A DNA stretch of 38,850 bases from Euryarchaeota archaeon UBA58 (GCA_002498525.1 DAHR01000017.1:75735-114584); one strand, 5' to 3'; shown: positions 15,989-24,351, numbered from the stretch's first letter. Translations and numbers: made by a program. The notes: generated by a model from the letters alone, not told the origin.

Positions 15989-16454
15989 GAGTAACGAAAA
16001 TTTGGTTGACCAGCGTTGTCCAGAATGCGGCAGAGATGGTTATCGCAGCCCTTCTGTCACCGTTGATGCAGTCGCTGCGCGTGAGACTGACGAAGGGCTC
16101 GAACTGCTGATGATTCAGAGAGGTCCCGAACCCGCCGTCTGGGCTGGGCTCTGGGCGTTCCCCGGCGGCTTCGTCGATTACGGCGAGGACCCCGAGGACG
16201 CGGTCTTGCGAGAGATGCTCGAGGAGACTGGTGTTTCAGGCGAGAATCCACGAATTCTAGACGTGCTAGGAACTCCGGGCAGAGACCCTCGGAAACACTG
16301 CGTCGGACTCTTCTATCTGGTCGATGCTGACCTCGATGTGACGCCGGTCGGTGCTGATGATGCTGAGTCAGCGGCTTGGGTGACAATCGATGCATTGAGC
16401 GCTGAAAATGTCGCTAGTGACCATCTGATCATCGTCGATATGCTGCGTCAATAG
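15978..16454 (+). CDS. Nudix hydrolase (ADP-ribose pyrophosphatase-like)
   Basis: This 158-residue protein has a complete Nudix box. GGFVDYGEDPEDAVLREML with EETGV fits G-x5-E-x7-R-E-U-x-E-E-x-G-U, so it should hydrolyse a nucleoside diphosphate linked to another moiety. The N-terminus has a CPECG pair and the linker SPSVTVDAVAARE typical of ADP-ribose pyrophosphatase-like members. ATG 15978 is preferred to 15951 because it gives an 11-nt overlap with uppS and a compact N-terminus. The substrate (ADP-ribose, NADH or another dinucleotide) is not determined. RidA follows after 28 nt. Confidence 0.93.
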   Translation: MAVESNENLVDQRCPECGRDGYRSPSVTVDAVAARETDEGLELLMIQRGPEPAVWAGLWAFPGGFVDYGEDPEDAVLREMLEETGVSGENPRILDVLGTPGRDPRKHCVGLFYLVDADLDVTPVGADDAESAAWVTIDALSAENVASDHLIIVDMLRQ

Positions 16455-16482
16455 CCATAACCTCAGGCACCCTCGGACAGCC

Positions 16483-16872
16483 ATGGCACGCAAACTCAAG
16501 ATCGACACCGGTGGCACCACCTACGCCCCCTACAGCCCGGGAATCACGGTCAAGGATCACATCTGGCTGTCGGGTCAAGTCGCGGTCGAAGCGGGGGCAG
16601 ATATCGAATCTCAGACCCACGCTGCTCTGGCCAAGGTCGATGCTCTTCTGGCGGCGGCGAACAGCTCGCGAGCCGACCTTGTCAAAGTCACGATTCTGCT
16701 GAGTTCAATGGACGATTATGGCGAAGTCAACGAAATCTACGGTGCATGGTTAGGAGATACGATGCCACCCTCGCGCGCGGCTTACGAAGTGTCGCGTCTG
16801 CCGCTCGATGCACTGATTGAGATCGTCTGTGAGGCATTCCGCGGCTCGGGCGCCGCCGACTCGATGGACTGA
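16483..16872 (+). CDS. ridA: RidA family enamine/imine deaminase
   Basis: The protein has 129 residues, the usual length for the trimeric RidA/YjgF fold. Early SPGITVKDHIWLSGQV and late PPSRAAYEVSRLPLDALIEIVCEA carry the family pattern, including the Arg in PSRAAY that holds the substrate carboxylate and the Glu near the end. RidA hydrolyses reactive 2-aminoacrylate-type intermediates made by PLP enzymes. Its TGA shares the A with the ATG of the phosphomannomutase gene (TGATG), so the two are translationally coupled. Confidence 0.93.
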   Translation: MARKLKIDTGGTTYAPYSPGITVKDHIWLSGQVAVEAGADIESQTHAALAKVDALLAAANSSRADLVKVTILLSSMDDYGEVNEIYGAWLGDTMPPSRAAYEVSRLPLDALIEIVCEAFRGSGAADSMD

Positions 16873-18281
16873 TGAAGTCTGAGCGGCCCGAGAAGCCTGT
16901 GAGCGTCTTCAAGGCATACGACATTCGAGGTTTGGCGGGCAGCCAACTCGATGCGGAATTTGCTCATCAATTAGGTCAAGCACTGGCCACTCATCTGGAT
17001 GCGAATACGGTTGCTGTGGCTCGTGATATCCGCGATTCAGGGCCTGAATTGCACGCTGCCTTGGTTGCCGGCCTGAATGCGGCGGGAGCGGATGTAATGG
17101 ACCTCGGAGTGACTACGACTGGGGTTCTTTATCGGGCTACTGTGGACTTGCCAGTCGATGCGGCGGTGGCGATTACCGCCAGTCATAATCCGCCTGAATA
17201 CAATGGATTCAAGATCTGTGATGGCACATTGCCGATGGCTGGAGAGGAATTGCAGGAACTCAAGGCGACATTCGATGCTGGCGTGTTCCGCAGTGGATCA
17301 GGAAGCAGTAACGAAGTCCCTGACTTCGAAGAATCATACCTCAAAATCATCGTGGAAAACGCTGGCAAACCGCAGCGCCCGATACGCATCGCCATCGATT
17401 GCGGAAATGCCGTGCCTGGCCCACTGGCGCTGCGTTTGATGGAGCAGCTCGGAGTCGAGGTGATACCAGTTCATTGCGAATGGGACAACACCTTCCCGAA
17501 CCACCCTCCTGACCCAACGCGGCCGAAGAACATGCTCGACTTGGCGGCCGCTGTTGTCGAAAACGACTGCGAGTTCGGCATCGGGATGGATGGCGACGGC
17601 GACAGAATCGGCGTCGTTGACGAAGCCGGCCGCTTCATCCATCCCGACCGATTGATGGCGATATTCGCGGCGGACATACTCGTCGACCGCCGCGATGGGA
17701 CCGAAGCGGAGCGTACGATATTCTACGATGTGAAATGTAGTATGGCGCTTGAAGAAATGATCCGAGAGGCAGGTGGAATCCCACGCATGGTGAGGACCGG
17801 CCACTCGTTCATGAAGAGCGAATTGCGAGCCAATCCTGACGCTCCTCTGGCCGGTGAGATGTCGGGGCATTTCTTCCTCAATGACCGCTGGCCCGGATTC
17901 GATGACTCACTCTACAACACGGCCCGACTGCTAGAGATGATCGGCCGTGACCCAAGCCCAAATTCTGGAGGACCAAAGTTTTCGGAGCGGTTCTCCGCCT
18001 TATCCGATTATCCTTCGACCGACGAGACGAAGGTGCCTCTGACCGGTGAGCGCGAAGCGACGATGAGCGCGGTGGAGAAGGCGTTTTCAGACCTACCAAA
18101 ATTGACGATTGACGGAATCCGAGTCACCTATCCGAACGGCTGGTACCTCTGCCGACCGAGCAATACGGAGCCGATTCTGGTGATGCGTGCAGAGGGGCGA
18201 GACGAAGACTCACTCGATGCGATTCTCTCAGATGTTCAGAACCGCATCGGCCACATGCTGGATCTCAGCGATCTGCGCTGA
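16872..18281 (+). CDS. Phosphomannomutase / phosphoglucomutase
   Basis: This 469-residue alpha-D-phosphohexomutase interconverts mannose or glucose 6- and 1-phosphates, feeding nucleotide sugars for glycans. Domain 1 has FKAYDIRG (13-20) and the phosphoserine loop ITASHNPPEYNG (101-112, Ser104). Domain 2 has the Mg-binding DGDGDRIG (240-247). Domain 3 has GEMSGHFFLND for sugar specificity. Domain 4 has the phosphate-binding RPSNTEP. The start overlaps the ridA stop by one base. GEMSGH is shared by PMM/PGM enzymes with dual specificity, so the preferred sugar is uncertain. Confidence 0.95.
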   Translation: MKSERPEKPVSVFKAYDIRGLAGSQLDAEFAHQLGQALATHLDANTVAVARDIRDSGPELHAALVAGLNAAGADVMDLGVTTTGVLYRATVDLPVDAAVAITASHNPPEYNGFKICDGTLPMAGEELQELKATFDAGVFRSGSGSSNEVPDFEESYLKIIVENAGKPQRPIRIAIDCGNAVPGPLALRLMEQLGVEVIPVHCEWDNTFPNHPPDPTRPKNMLDLAAAVVENDCEFGIGMDGDGDRIGVVDEAGRFIHPDRLMAIFAADILVDRRDGTEAERTIFYDVKCSMALEEMIREAGGIPRMVRTGHSFMKSELRANPDAPLAGEMSGHFFLNDRWPGFDDSLYNTARLLEMIGRDPSPNSGGPKFSERFSALSDYPSTDETKVPLTGEREATMSAVEKAFSDLPKLTIDGIRVTYPNGWYLCRPSNTEPILVMRAEGRDEDSLDAILSDVQNRIGHMLDLSDLR

Positions 18282-18815
18282 TCATTCCATTCCGCCATTT
18301 GCCATAAGCAGCGGGATAGCGACAATCAGTCCACAGATTGCATAGCAGAAAATTCCAACAAATCCTGCTGCTCCGGCCATCAGTGACATCCCTTCTTGGC
18401 CTAATCCCATCACATCTGGACTCAGATAAACTTCGGCGATTCCGCCCACCCAATTCACAGCAAAGGAGCCGAAAATCAACCAGATTCCTTTCTTTTCGTA
18501 ATTCGTCATCTTGTATCCGCCGACTGCTGCCAAACCACCAGACACGAGCGCCGTCAGAGTTGTGACAACCTTGTACGACATCGAATAGGTGACTGGATTT
18601 CCATCAAAATCCATCGCCCCAAAATCGATGAAACCCAGCGGTGCAGACAAGATACCTAAGCAACCCAATACTATCGCAAACCAACCAATGACTTTGGCTG
18701 CTACACTTTTCTGAACTGGAATTACCGGGCCATCCTGAACGAATACCGTTTGATGAACCGGAGGCGTGTCTGCTGGCGTGCCGCCCAAATAGGGCTGATT
18801 GCTGTCTTCTTCCAT
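18282..18815 (-). CDS. Four-helix membrane protein of unknown function
   Basis: The 177-residue protein starts at the ATG at 18815; the frame opens upstream only with a TTG. A soluble acidic and proline-rich N-terminus of about 38 residues is followed by four hydrophobic segments (about 39-62, 78-101, 107-130 and 147-170). Short loops contain FGAMDFDG and LSPDVMGLG. No catalytic motif or named family is recognised; it resembles small DUF4190/DUF4064-like membrane proteins only in general shape. It is convergent with the phosphomannomutase gene, stop codons adjoining, and lies next to tRNA-Thr. Confidence 0.75.
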   Translation of the reverse strand: MEEDSNQPYLGGTPADTPPVHQTVFVQDGPVIPVQKSVAAKVIGWFAIVLGCLGILSAPLGFIDFGAMDFDGNPVTYSMSYKVVTTLTALVSGGLAAVGGYKMTNYEKKGIWLIFGSFAVNWVGGIAEVYLSPDVMGLGQEGMSLMAGAAGFVGIFCYAICGLIVAIPLLMANGGME

Positions 18816-18866
18816 CGACTCGCCCTGAACTCGGTAGGCCAAGAGGCTTCTGCAGACACCGATTCG

Positions 18867-18873
18867 CTTATGC
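18867..18873 (+). promoter_or_regulatory. TATA-like element of tRNA-Thr
   Basis: CTTATGC is centred about 29 nt before the 5' end of tRNA-Thr, within the spacing expected for an archaeal promoter. The match to a TATA consensus is partial. Confidence 0.35.
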
Positions 18874-18898
18874 AGAAATCTCAGGTGGGCGCGTCGTC

Positions 18899-18975
18899 GC
18901 CACTGTAGCTTAGCTCGGTATAGCGTCTGATTCGTAATCAGAAGATCGGGAGTTCAAATCTCCCCAGTGGCTCCA
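18899..18975 (+). tRNA. tRNA-Thr (CGT); CCA encoded
   Basis: The cloverleaf has acceptor GCCACTG / CAGTGGC (18899-18905 and 18965-18971), a D-arm with GCT..AGC, anticodon stem TCTGA/TCAGA with loop TTCGTAA and anticodon CGT, and T-arm GGGAG-TTCAAAT-CTCCC. The discriminator is U73 (18972), usual for archaeal threonine tRNA, and CCA is encoded at 18973-18975. There is no intron. The body is 74 nt. Confidence 0.96.
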
Positions 18976-19032
18976 ACTCCTCATCATTCAGGAGTCGCGG
19001 CCTCGCGGTCGCGAAGCCGGTTCCCACGCTTA

Positions 19033-20277
19033 TTACTCAGATTTTGAGAAGACGCTCGCGCTTCTCATGAGCGCTTCGATTACCGGCATTCGGGCGCCGG
19101 AAAGCATGGTCAGACAGGCGCCGCCGCCGGTGCTGTTGTGTGAGATTTTGTCGCTCACACCGCGCGAACTGACCAGAGCGCTGGTGTGCCCCCCGCCAAC
19201 GATCGTCAGCGCTGCCGATTCGGTGCAGATGTTGAGAATCTCAATGGTCCCGAAGGCGAATTGCGGCTTTTCGAAGTAGGAGGCCGGGCCGTTCCATAGG
19301 ATGCAATTCGCATCGAGAAGAAGCGGTCGAAGTTGCATCAAAGTCTCCAATCCGATATCGTAAATCGGGTCTTCGGTCGGCAATTCCTCCACCTTCATCG
19401 GAATTCTCTCCCCATCCCTTTCCACCGCCACATCGGATGGTAGGAAGAGGAGTTTCTCGTGGTCGGTCAGCAGGTGCCGTGCTGCCGACCATGTCTCTTC
19501 GAATGAGTCTCCCAGCGTGTTGCGAATGAAGTCTTGATTGCCTTCACCAATATCAATTCCACTAGCCCACAGCATCATGTTGCCGACAACTCCGACGAAA
19601 GCCACGGTGTCGACGACATCCCGCTCGATGAGATTGATTGCAACCCGGAGGGAGTCGTCGGCTTTGGCCCCTCCGAGAATCACGACATAGGGCCGAGGCG
19701 GGGCCGTGACAGCCAATCCGAGGGCGCTGATCTCGCGCTCCATCAACCTTCCAGCGAAGCACGGAAGTTCTTCGGCGAAGCCCGAGAGCGAAGGTGAGTT
19801 TCGGTGTGCTGCGGCGAAGGCGTCGGTGACGTAGGCGTCGAATTCGGGGGCGAGTGTGGCAACGATCTGTGACTTTGCGAGCTCTTCGGGGGTGGCGCGC
19901 GAGAGTGCCATCTCCTCAGGGTGCATCCGGACATTATCGAGGAAGATTATCTCGCCGTTGATCATCGAGCGAATTGCCTCCAAAGCGACTTCTCCACAAA
20001 CATCTGGAATGAATCGGACCGGTCGACCAAGGATTCTCACCATTCTCTCGGCGTGGCCAGACATGTTGGTGAAGTCGGATTTCCCCGGTCTCGACTGGTG
20101 ACTGATGATGACGACTTTGGCGTCGGAAAGTGCTCTCAAAGTCGGGACGATCCCACGCAATCTACTATCGTCGAGGAAAGCGCCGGTCTCGGGGTGAAGT
20201 GGCGAATTGACATCGACTCGAAACAAGACTCGTTTGCCGCTCAGGCGGACGTCGTCCAGCGACAAAACGCCGTTCAC
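19033..20277 (-). CDS. pgk: Phosphoglycerate kinase
   Basis: The enzyme transfers phosphate between 1,3-bisphosphoglycerate and ADP in glycolysis or gluconeogenesis. From the GTG at 20277 it has 414 residues, normal for archaeal PGK. Motifs are KRVLFRVDVNSP and DDSRLRGIVPTL for substrate binding, ISHQSRPG, FLDNVRMHPEE, YVTDAFAAAHRNSPS, ILGGAKADDSL, FLPSDVAVE, NGPASYFE and the nucleotide loop IVGGGHTSALV. The frame continues upstream to a TTG at 20346, but that would add 23 unconserved residues and run up to the divergent gene, so GTG 20277 is preferred. It is divergent from the M24 peptidase gene. Confidence 0.96.
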   Translation of the reverse strand: MNGVLSLDDVRLSGKRVLFRVDVNSPLHPETGAFLDDSRLRGIVPTLRALSDAKVVIISHQSRPGKSDFTNMSGHAERMVRILGRPVRFIPDVCGEVALEAIRSMINGEIIFLDNVRMHPEEMALSRATPEELAKSQIVATLAPEFDAYVTDAFAAAHRNSPSLSGFAEELPCFAGRLMEREISALGLAVTAPPRPYVVILGGAKADDSLRVAINLIERDVVDTVAFVGVVGNMMLWASGIDIGEGNQDFIRNTLGDSFEETWSAARHLLTDHEKLLFLPSDVAVERDGERIPMKVEELPTEDPIYDIGLETLMQLRPLLLDANCILWNGPASYFEKPQFAFGTIEILNICTESAALTIVGGGHTSALVSSRGVSDKISHNSTGGGACLTMLSGARMPVIEALMRSASVFSKSE

Positions 20278-20378
20278 GTTTTTTGGCAACCGCGGGCGTG
20301 TTATGATGGTGATGGATAACGGCTGGCCTGATTGCCGTTCCCCCAATGCCTTTGTGGTTCGCGCATGGTGGAGTGTTC

Positions 20379-21635
20379 ATGACTTGGGATGCCGCTCGCT
20401 TGACTGGGCCGGATGGCGCGGACTGGAGGGTTCCCGTCGCTGAATTGGAGGCGAGGCGGCAACGGCTCGGCTCGGCCCTTTCTGAAGCTGGTCTGGAATC
20501 TGCTTTGATCGACGATCCCGTGGAATTGTATTGGCTGACGGGGGGTCGACAGAACGGTCTGCTTCTGGTTGGTGCAGATGGTTCTGATGTCTCGAATGTT
20601 CACTGGGTTCGCAAGTCGATAGAACGGGCTGAATTCGAGGCTGGTGGAGATGATGCTCCTGATTCGATTGTTGCTCAGCCGCGCATGAGTGCTCTGGCGA
20701 ATGCGATTCGGGCGGCTGGTGGGACGAGGGCTCCTGCCCTTCTGGCAGGTAAGATGCCTCACGACCGCTTCGTCTTCTTCGCAGGTAAACTCGCCTCATT
20801 GGGTGAGGTTGCGGATTGTACTCGTATTCTCTATCGCCTGCGCGAGACAAAGTCCGAATGGGAGTTGGCTATGCACCGTGCGAGCGGTGCTATCAATCGC
20901 CAGATGTTCGCCGCAGTCCGCGACTGCGGCGGTGTTGGGCGCACTGAATTGCAATTGGCTGCTGCGGCCGATGAGGTCAGCCGTGCGGCTGGATTCGGTG
21001 GTAGGATTCGCATGCGGCGCTGGCCGATGGATTGTGATCGTGTGGTTGTTGCCGCCGGTCGATCGGGGGCGATTCCGTCCTACTTCGACTCGGCTCTGGG
21101 GGGTTTGGGTGCCAGTCCCATTTCCTCCTTGGGCGCTGGTCACGCGAAGGTGGTGGCCAATGAGCCAGTCATCGTCGACATCGTTCACCTCCACCGCGGC
21201 TACGTCTCCGATTGCACGCGGATGTTCAGCGCCGGACCTCTTTCGGAGGAGTGGCATGAGCGGCTCGGCCACATGGCTGAGATTCGAGATTCTGTGGTAG
21301 AGAGCCTCGGGAGAGGCGAGGATTGTTCAGCGGCCTGGCTAATCGGCCATGGGCTCGCCGTCGAAATGGGATATGCTGAGCATCTGATGGGCATGCCGCC
21401 GAATCAAGCGATTTTCTTGGGCCATTCGGTCGGTCTGGAATTGGACGAGACTCCGGTGGTGGCGGACCGCTTCGACCGACCGCTCGAAGTAGGTGGAACC
21501 ATGGCTATCGAGCCGAAAGTCCTCTTCGACGAAGGCGCAATCGGCACTGAAGACACATTCGCTCGAACCTCGGACGGCATGGAATGCCTGACTTCGGGCT
21601 CGTCTTGGGATTTGTTGACGGAGTGGGAAGCATGA
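20379..21635 (+). CDS. M24 family metallopeptidase (Xaa-Pro aminopeptidase/dipeptidase-like)
   Basis: The 418-residue protein has a creatinase-like N-terminal domain (about 1-165; DDPVELYWLTGGRQNGLLL) and a C-terminal pita-bread catalytic domain. The five metal ligands can be placed: Asp in VIVDIVHLHRGYVSDCTRMF (two Asp), His in FLGHSVGLELDE, Glu in MAIEPKV, and Glu in GTEDTFART. Such enzymes cleave peptides with proline in the second position, usually in the cytosol. ATG 20379 is preferred over 20346 because GGTGGAG precedes it. Its TGA overlaps the ATG of the next gene (ATGA), so the two are coupled. Confidence 0.92.
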   Translation: MTWDAARLTGPDGADWRVPVAELEARRQRLGSALSEAGLESALIDDPVELYWLTGGRQNGLLLVGADGSDVSNVHWVRKSIERAEFEAGGDDAPDSIVAQPRMSALANAIRAAGGTRAPALLAGKMPHDRFVFFAGKLASLGEVADCTRILYRLRETKSEWELAMHRASGAINRQMFAAVRDCGGVGRTELQLAAAADEVSRAAGFGGRIRMRRWPMDCDRVVVAAGRSGAIPSYFDSALGGLGASPISSLGAGHAKVVANEPVIVDIVHLHRGYVSDCTRMFSAGPLSEEWHERLGHMAEIRDSVVESLGRGEDCSAAWLIGHGLAVEMGYAEHLMGMPPNQAIFLGHSVGLELDETPVVADRFDRPLEVGGTMAIEPKVLFDEGAIGTEDTFARTSDGMECLTSGSSWDLLTEWEA

Positions 21636-22156
21636 GCCACAGGCCGACAGTGGCCGTCTTCGGCTCGAATGATCTGAGCGATTCTCCAGATGTCCAGCAA
21701 CTCTGCGAAGACCTTGGGCGCACCATCGTCGACCTTGGTTGCCGAGTCGCCTGTGGCGGTCTTGGTGGAGTCATGTCAGCGGTCTGCAAGGGCGCGCGCT
21801 CGAGCGCGCGCTACACAGAAGGGGACACCATCGGAATCCTGCCGATGGGGGACTTTGAATCTGCAAACGAATTCATCGACGTCATCATCCCGACAGGTCT
21901 CGGCCTGTTTCGCAACATGCTCGTAGCCCGAGCAGGTGATGCTTGCATCGGCGTCAAGGGCGGCGCGGGAACACTCTCCGAAATCGCCTTCGCTTGGCAG
22001 ATCAAGAAGCCCGTCGCAGTGATGTCGAGCAGCGGCGGATGGTCGGCTGACCTTGCCGGAACCCGTCTCGATCACCGCCGAATAGGCACCGATGTCACCG
22101 ACCTTCCCAATGTTGCAGCAGCCGAGCAGTGGCTCAAAGTCACGCTCGACATTTGA
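21632..22156 (+). CDS. TIGR00725 / LOG-like Rossmann protein
   Basis: This 174-residue protein belongs to the LOG/DprA-like nucleotide-binding superfamily. VAVFGSND begins the Rossmann fold, CGGLGGVMSAVCKGA forms the first glycine loop, and KGGAGTLSEIAFAW is the GGxGTxxE signature. It matches the TIGR00725 group more than classical PGGxGT lysine-decarboxylase-like LOG enzymes. LOG proteins cleave nucleoside monophosphates to base and ribose phosphate; activity of the TIGR00725 branch is not established to my knowledge. The ATG overlaps the M24 stop by 4 nt. Confidence 0.87.
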   Translation: MSHRPTVAVFGSNDLSDSPDVQQLCEDLGRTIVDLGCRVACGGLGGVMSAVCKGARSSARYTEGDTIGILPMGDFESANEFIDVIIPTGLGLFRNMLVARAGDACIGVKGGAGTLSEIAFAWQIKKPVAVMSSSGGWSADLAGTRLDHRRIGTDVTDLPNVAAAEQWLKVTLDI

Positions 22157-22203
22157 AGCTCCAAAAGCATCAGCACTAAGCCCGCGCACCTCTGCCCACA
22201 AGC

Positions 22204-22497
22204 GTGTCTCGCACTAGGGCAACGGCTCAGCGCCGCCTCGCACGGCTGCTGCGCGGACGCAAGGAACCACACGGAAAGAATCTCACCGACGATAGCATTC
22301 TACGCGGTGTGGAAGTCAACGATGCGGGCATCGTTGAATTGTGGATACAGCCAACCAGAGCGCACTGCCCGTGCTGCCTCGCAGACCTCATCACATTGCG
22401 CTCGGACATCAAATCCCAGCGCGGAGTCCTCGCCTGTCACATCGAAGTCGTGGGCGTACCACAAGCCGACCGCTGGACCGCTGCTGTCAACGAATGA
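22204..22497 (+). CDS. Possible DUF59/MIP18-like protein
   Basis: The protein has 97 residues from a GTG start. A basic N-terminal 25 residues are followed by a fold pattern resembling the DUF59 (MIP18/PaaD) domain: DDSILRGVEVNDAGIVELWI, then PTRAHCPCCLADLITLRSDI, where the family has T-x(3)-CP and a helix, then GVLACHIEVVGVPQADRW, ending like the family's V-x-V-x(5)-P-x-W. DUF59 proteins help assemble or deliver Fe-S clusters. The first acidic motif (usually DPE) is replaced by ND, so the assignment is tentative. It lies 47 nt after the LOG-like gene and ends a plus-strand group. Confidence 0.55.
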   Translation: MSRTRATAQRRLARLLRGRKEPHGKNLTDDSILRGVEVNDAGIVELWIQPTRAHCPCCLADLITLRSDIKSQRGVLACHIEVVGVPQADRWTAAVNE

Positions 22498-22731
22498 TTC
22501 GAACTTTCGGCCAGTATGAACGGATGAATTATCCGTCGAAATCCATGAGTGGCCGTTATCTATTCCATCCTCTCGCCAAAGCGAGAATTACGATGTCCAA
22601 ACTCCGCTTCCGCTGCGGCTGACTGAAGTGATTTCGGCGCTGGAGATGGGGTGTATGACCTCAGAACTGTGCTCGTTGTCATGGCCGGCTCTGAGCGTGG
22701 TTTGTGATACACCAAATCAGGGCGTAATGCA
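22498..22731. other. Non-coding gap between convergent genes
   Basis: This 234-nt stretch separates the end of the plus-strand DUF59-like gene from the end of the minus-strand membrane-peptide gene. Short frames cross it (for example in 22341-22622), but they overlap the upstream gene out of frame and show no family pattern. I see no clear hairpin, RNA gene or promoter. Confidence 0.4.
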
Positions 22732-22929
22732 TCATTCTTCTTCGTGCGAGGGAGGTTCTTCCTCTGACTTCGGCGGTAATTTGTCGACTTTCCAGCGCTT
22801 GGACTGACGCGCCTCGACTTCGGCCAATTTTGCGCGCAATCTGCTGGCTAGAAACCAGATGGCGATGGTCACACCGATGATGTCGATGATGATGATGCCC
22901 AGAAGTTGAGTATCTCCTCCAAATGCCAT
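22732..22929 (-). CDS. Small single-pass membrane protein
   Basis: The protein has 65 residues. One hydrophobic helix (about 9-28, LLGIIIIDIIGVTIAIWFLA) follows a very short outside N-terminus. A basic cytoplasmic helix (SRLRAKLAEVEARQSKRW) and an acidic tail ending SEEEPPSHEEE come next. A near-perfect ribosome binding site (GGAGGT, 22936-22941 on the minus strand) lies 6-7 nt before the ATG, so it is almost certainly translated. It follows the ferredoxin gene by 13 nt and is the last gene of the long information-processing run. The function is unknown; membrane anchoring of a partner such as the ferredoxin is a guess. Confidence 0.8.
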   Translation of the reverse strand: MAFGGDTQLLGIIIIDIIGVTIAIWFLASRLRAKLAEVEARQSKRWKVDKLPPKSEEEPPSHEEE

Positions 22930-22942
22930 TTCTCAACCTCCT

Positions 22943-23263
22943 TCACAATGGTGGGATGACATCGATGTCGCAGGCTCCGATCGGTTCCATGCAACATGCG
23001 AGGACACCGCCGTCCTCGACCAGAAACTCATCCAATCCAGGCGGCAGTGGGTCAGGATAATCGACTCGCCCCTCGACCAATCGAACGAGACAAGTTCCGC
23101 AATTTCCCGAGGTGCAATTGGTCGGAATCTCAACGCCGGCCTTCTCAGCCACATCGACCAATGGCTCGTCCACCTCAGCCTCAGCCGTCCCGAGGAGCAG
23201 CCGACCTCGATAGAACCGAATAATCACCATGCGACGGCGAGACATCGCCCCGCCTTCAATCAT
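22943..23263 (-). CDS. 2Fe-2S ferredoxin (plant/adrenodoxin-fold type)
   Basis: This 106-residue electron carrier has the [2Fe-2S] loop CTSGNCGTC (Cys50, Cys55, Cys58) and a fourth Cys at 90 or 91 (VLACCM), the C-x4-C-x2-C-x~30-C spacing of plant-type ferredoxins. The beta-grasp fold starts at VIIRFYRGRLLL. The ATG at 23263 overlaps the stop of the upstream coiled-coil/zinc protein gene (ATGA), so the two are translationally coupled. Internal ATGs at 23245 and 23230 are alternatives. No reductase or oxygenase is adjacent, so its redox partner is not evident; the coupling points to the zinc protein. Confidence 0.92.
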   Translation of the reverse strand: MIEGGAMSRRRMVIIRFYRGRLLLGTAEAEVDEPLVDVAEKAGVEIPTNCTSGNCGTCLVRLVEGRVDYPDPLPPGLDEFLVEDGGVLACCMEPIGACDIDVIPPL

Positions 23264-24351
23264 CGGTCAGACCAGCGGGTCCACTGACCCGTCTGCTTGT
23301 TGAAGCGCAGTCCAGCCTTCTTCATCCACTTGTTGAATTTCGTCGCACCCGCGCCCGTCGCGAGAATGAAGTCCTCGCGATGCTCTTGCGCCTGGATGTA
23401 GCCCTTCGCTGCGAGCGTCTGATCGATCCACTCATCGATGCTCATCAGTCCCACAGTGAGTTCGCTGGCTTCGACCGCCGCTGCCATCTCTTCTGCAGAA
23501 GCGCCGGTCTCCTCCAGATCCTTCATCATCATGTCTTTGATGGTGTCAGCGGTTTGCTTCTTGGGCGGTTTGACGACCTTGTGACGGGGTTTGATATCGG
23601 GGTCGATTTTGATTAGGTTTCCGTTGTTCAGTCGGTCGTCGACGAATTTTGCCATCGGTGCGTGGAATTCCTCTTCGCAATCCCAGCATATGAACGAGAA
23701 ATCATTCGGATTCTCAACGATATTGCTCCCTCGTGGGTCCATTTCCTCCCCACAAGATGGGCAGGCGTACATGCACAGTACCGGCGCGAGCTTCCTGCGG
23801 AAATCGACGATGTCTTGTGGTGTACCGACCAACTCCAGCATCTCATGGTCGCGCGCGGCTTCGAGGCCGCGCGTCTCGAGTTGGTCGCGCAATTTACTGC
23901 GCTGCTCGCGCTTGCCTTCGTCATCGAACGAGGTTTCGAGTTTGACGATGAGTTCGATGGTTTTGCCGAGTCGATTCATCACCAGTTTCTTGCTTCGGAA
24001 CGACTCGACCTTGGCGATTCGCAGCTCTTCCTTCTTCTCGAACAGTTCTGAAATCAGATCCTTCTGTTCGCGCTTGAAGCGCTGCTCCTCTATCTTGTCG
24101 ACCTTCTTCTTCTTGCCTTTGGAGAGGACGTCGGCGAGGTAACGTTGGGCTGAGGCAGCACGTGGGCCGGACCTGACGGATGAGAGAACGGACTTGGCGA
24201 TATCTGACGTCAGACCGTAGTTATTGCGAAGTTTTTCCTCGTCGAGTTTCTTCAGGTCGCCGACCTTGAGGCCGGAATCCGCGAGTGTCTGAGCGGTCAT
24301 CTGATCGATACCGCGACGCAGCAAGGCCAGATAGGTGTCCTTCTTTGCCAT
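23260..24351 (-). CDS. Uncharacterised coiled-coil / zinc-ribbon protein
   Basis: I do not recognise this 363-residue soluble protein. Residues about 1-58 resemble a helix-hairpin-helix-like module (GIDQMTAQTLADSGLKVGDL, then KLDEEKLRNNYGL) as seen in DNA-binding Rad51/topoisomerase ends. Residues about 80-185 are highly charged and heptad-like, probably a coiled coil. Residues 197-225 contain CPSC and CWDC, a four-cysteine zinc knuckle. Residues 255-300 are a Lys/Pro linker followed by an acidic helix. The last 60 (SIDEWIDQTLAAKGY, then LRFNKQTGQWTRW) form another small domain. GGAGGG lies before the ATG. It follows ksgA by 104 nt and overlaps the ferredoxin gene, so an information-processing role is inferred. 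Confidence 0.8.
   Translation of the reverse strand: MAKKDTYLALLRRGIDQMTAQTLADSGLKVGDLKKLDEEKLRNNYGLTSDIAKSVLSSVRSGPRAASAQRYLADVLSKGKKKKVDKIEEQRFKREQKDLISELFEKKEELRIAKVESFRSKKLVMNRLGKTIELIVKLETSFDDEGKREQRSKLRDQLETRGLEAARDHEMLELVGTPQDIVDFRRKLAPVLCMYACPSCGEEMDPRGSNIVENPNDFSFICWDCEEEFHAPMAKFVDDRLNNGNLIKIDPDIKPRHKVVKPPKKQTADTIKDMMMKDLEETGASAEEMAAAVEASELTVGLMSIDEWIDQTLAAKGYIQAQEHREDFILATGAGATKFNKWMKKAGLRFNKQTGQWTRWSDR

Noticed and set aside
22341..22622. 93-codon plus-strand frame
   Set aside because: It overlaps the DUF59-like gene out of frame and shows no protein-like pattern.
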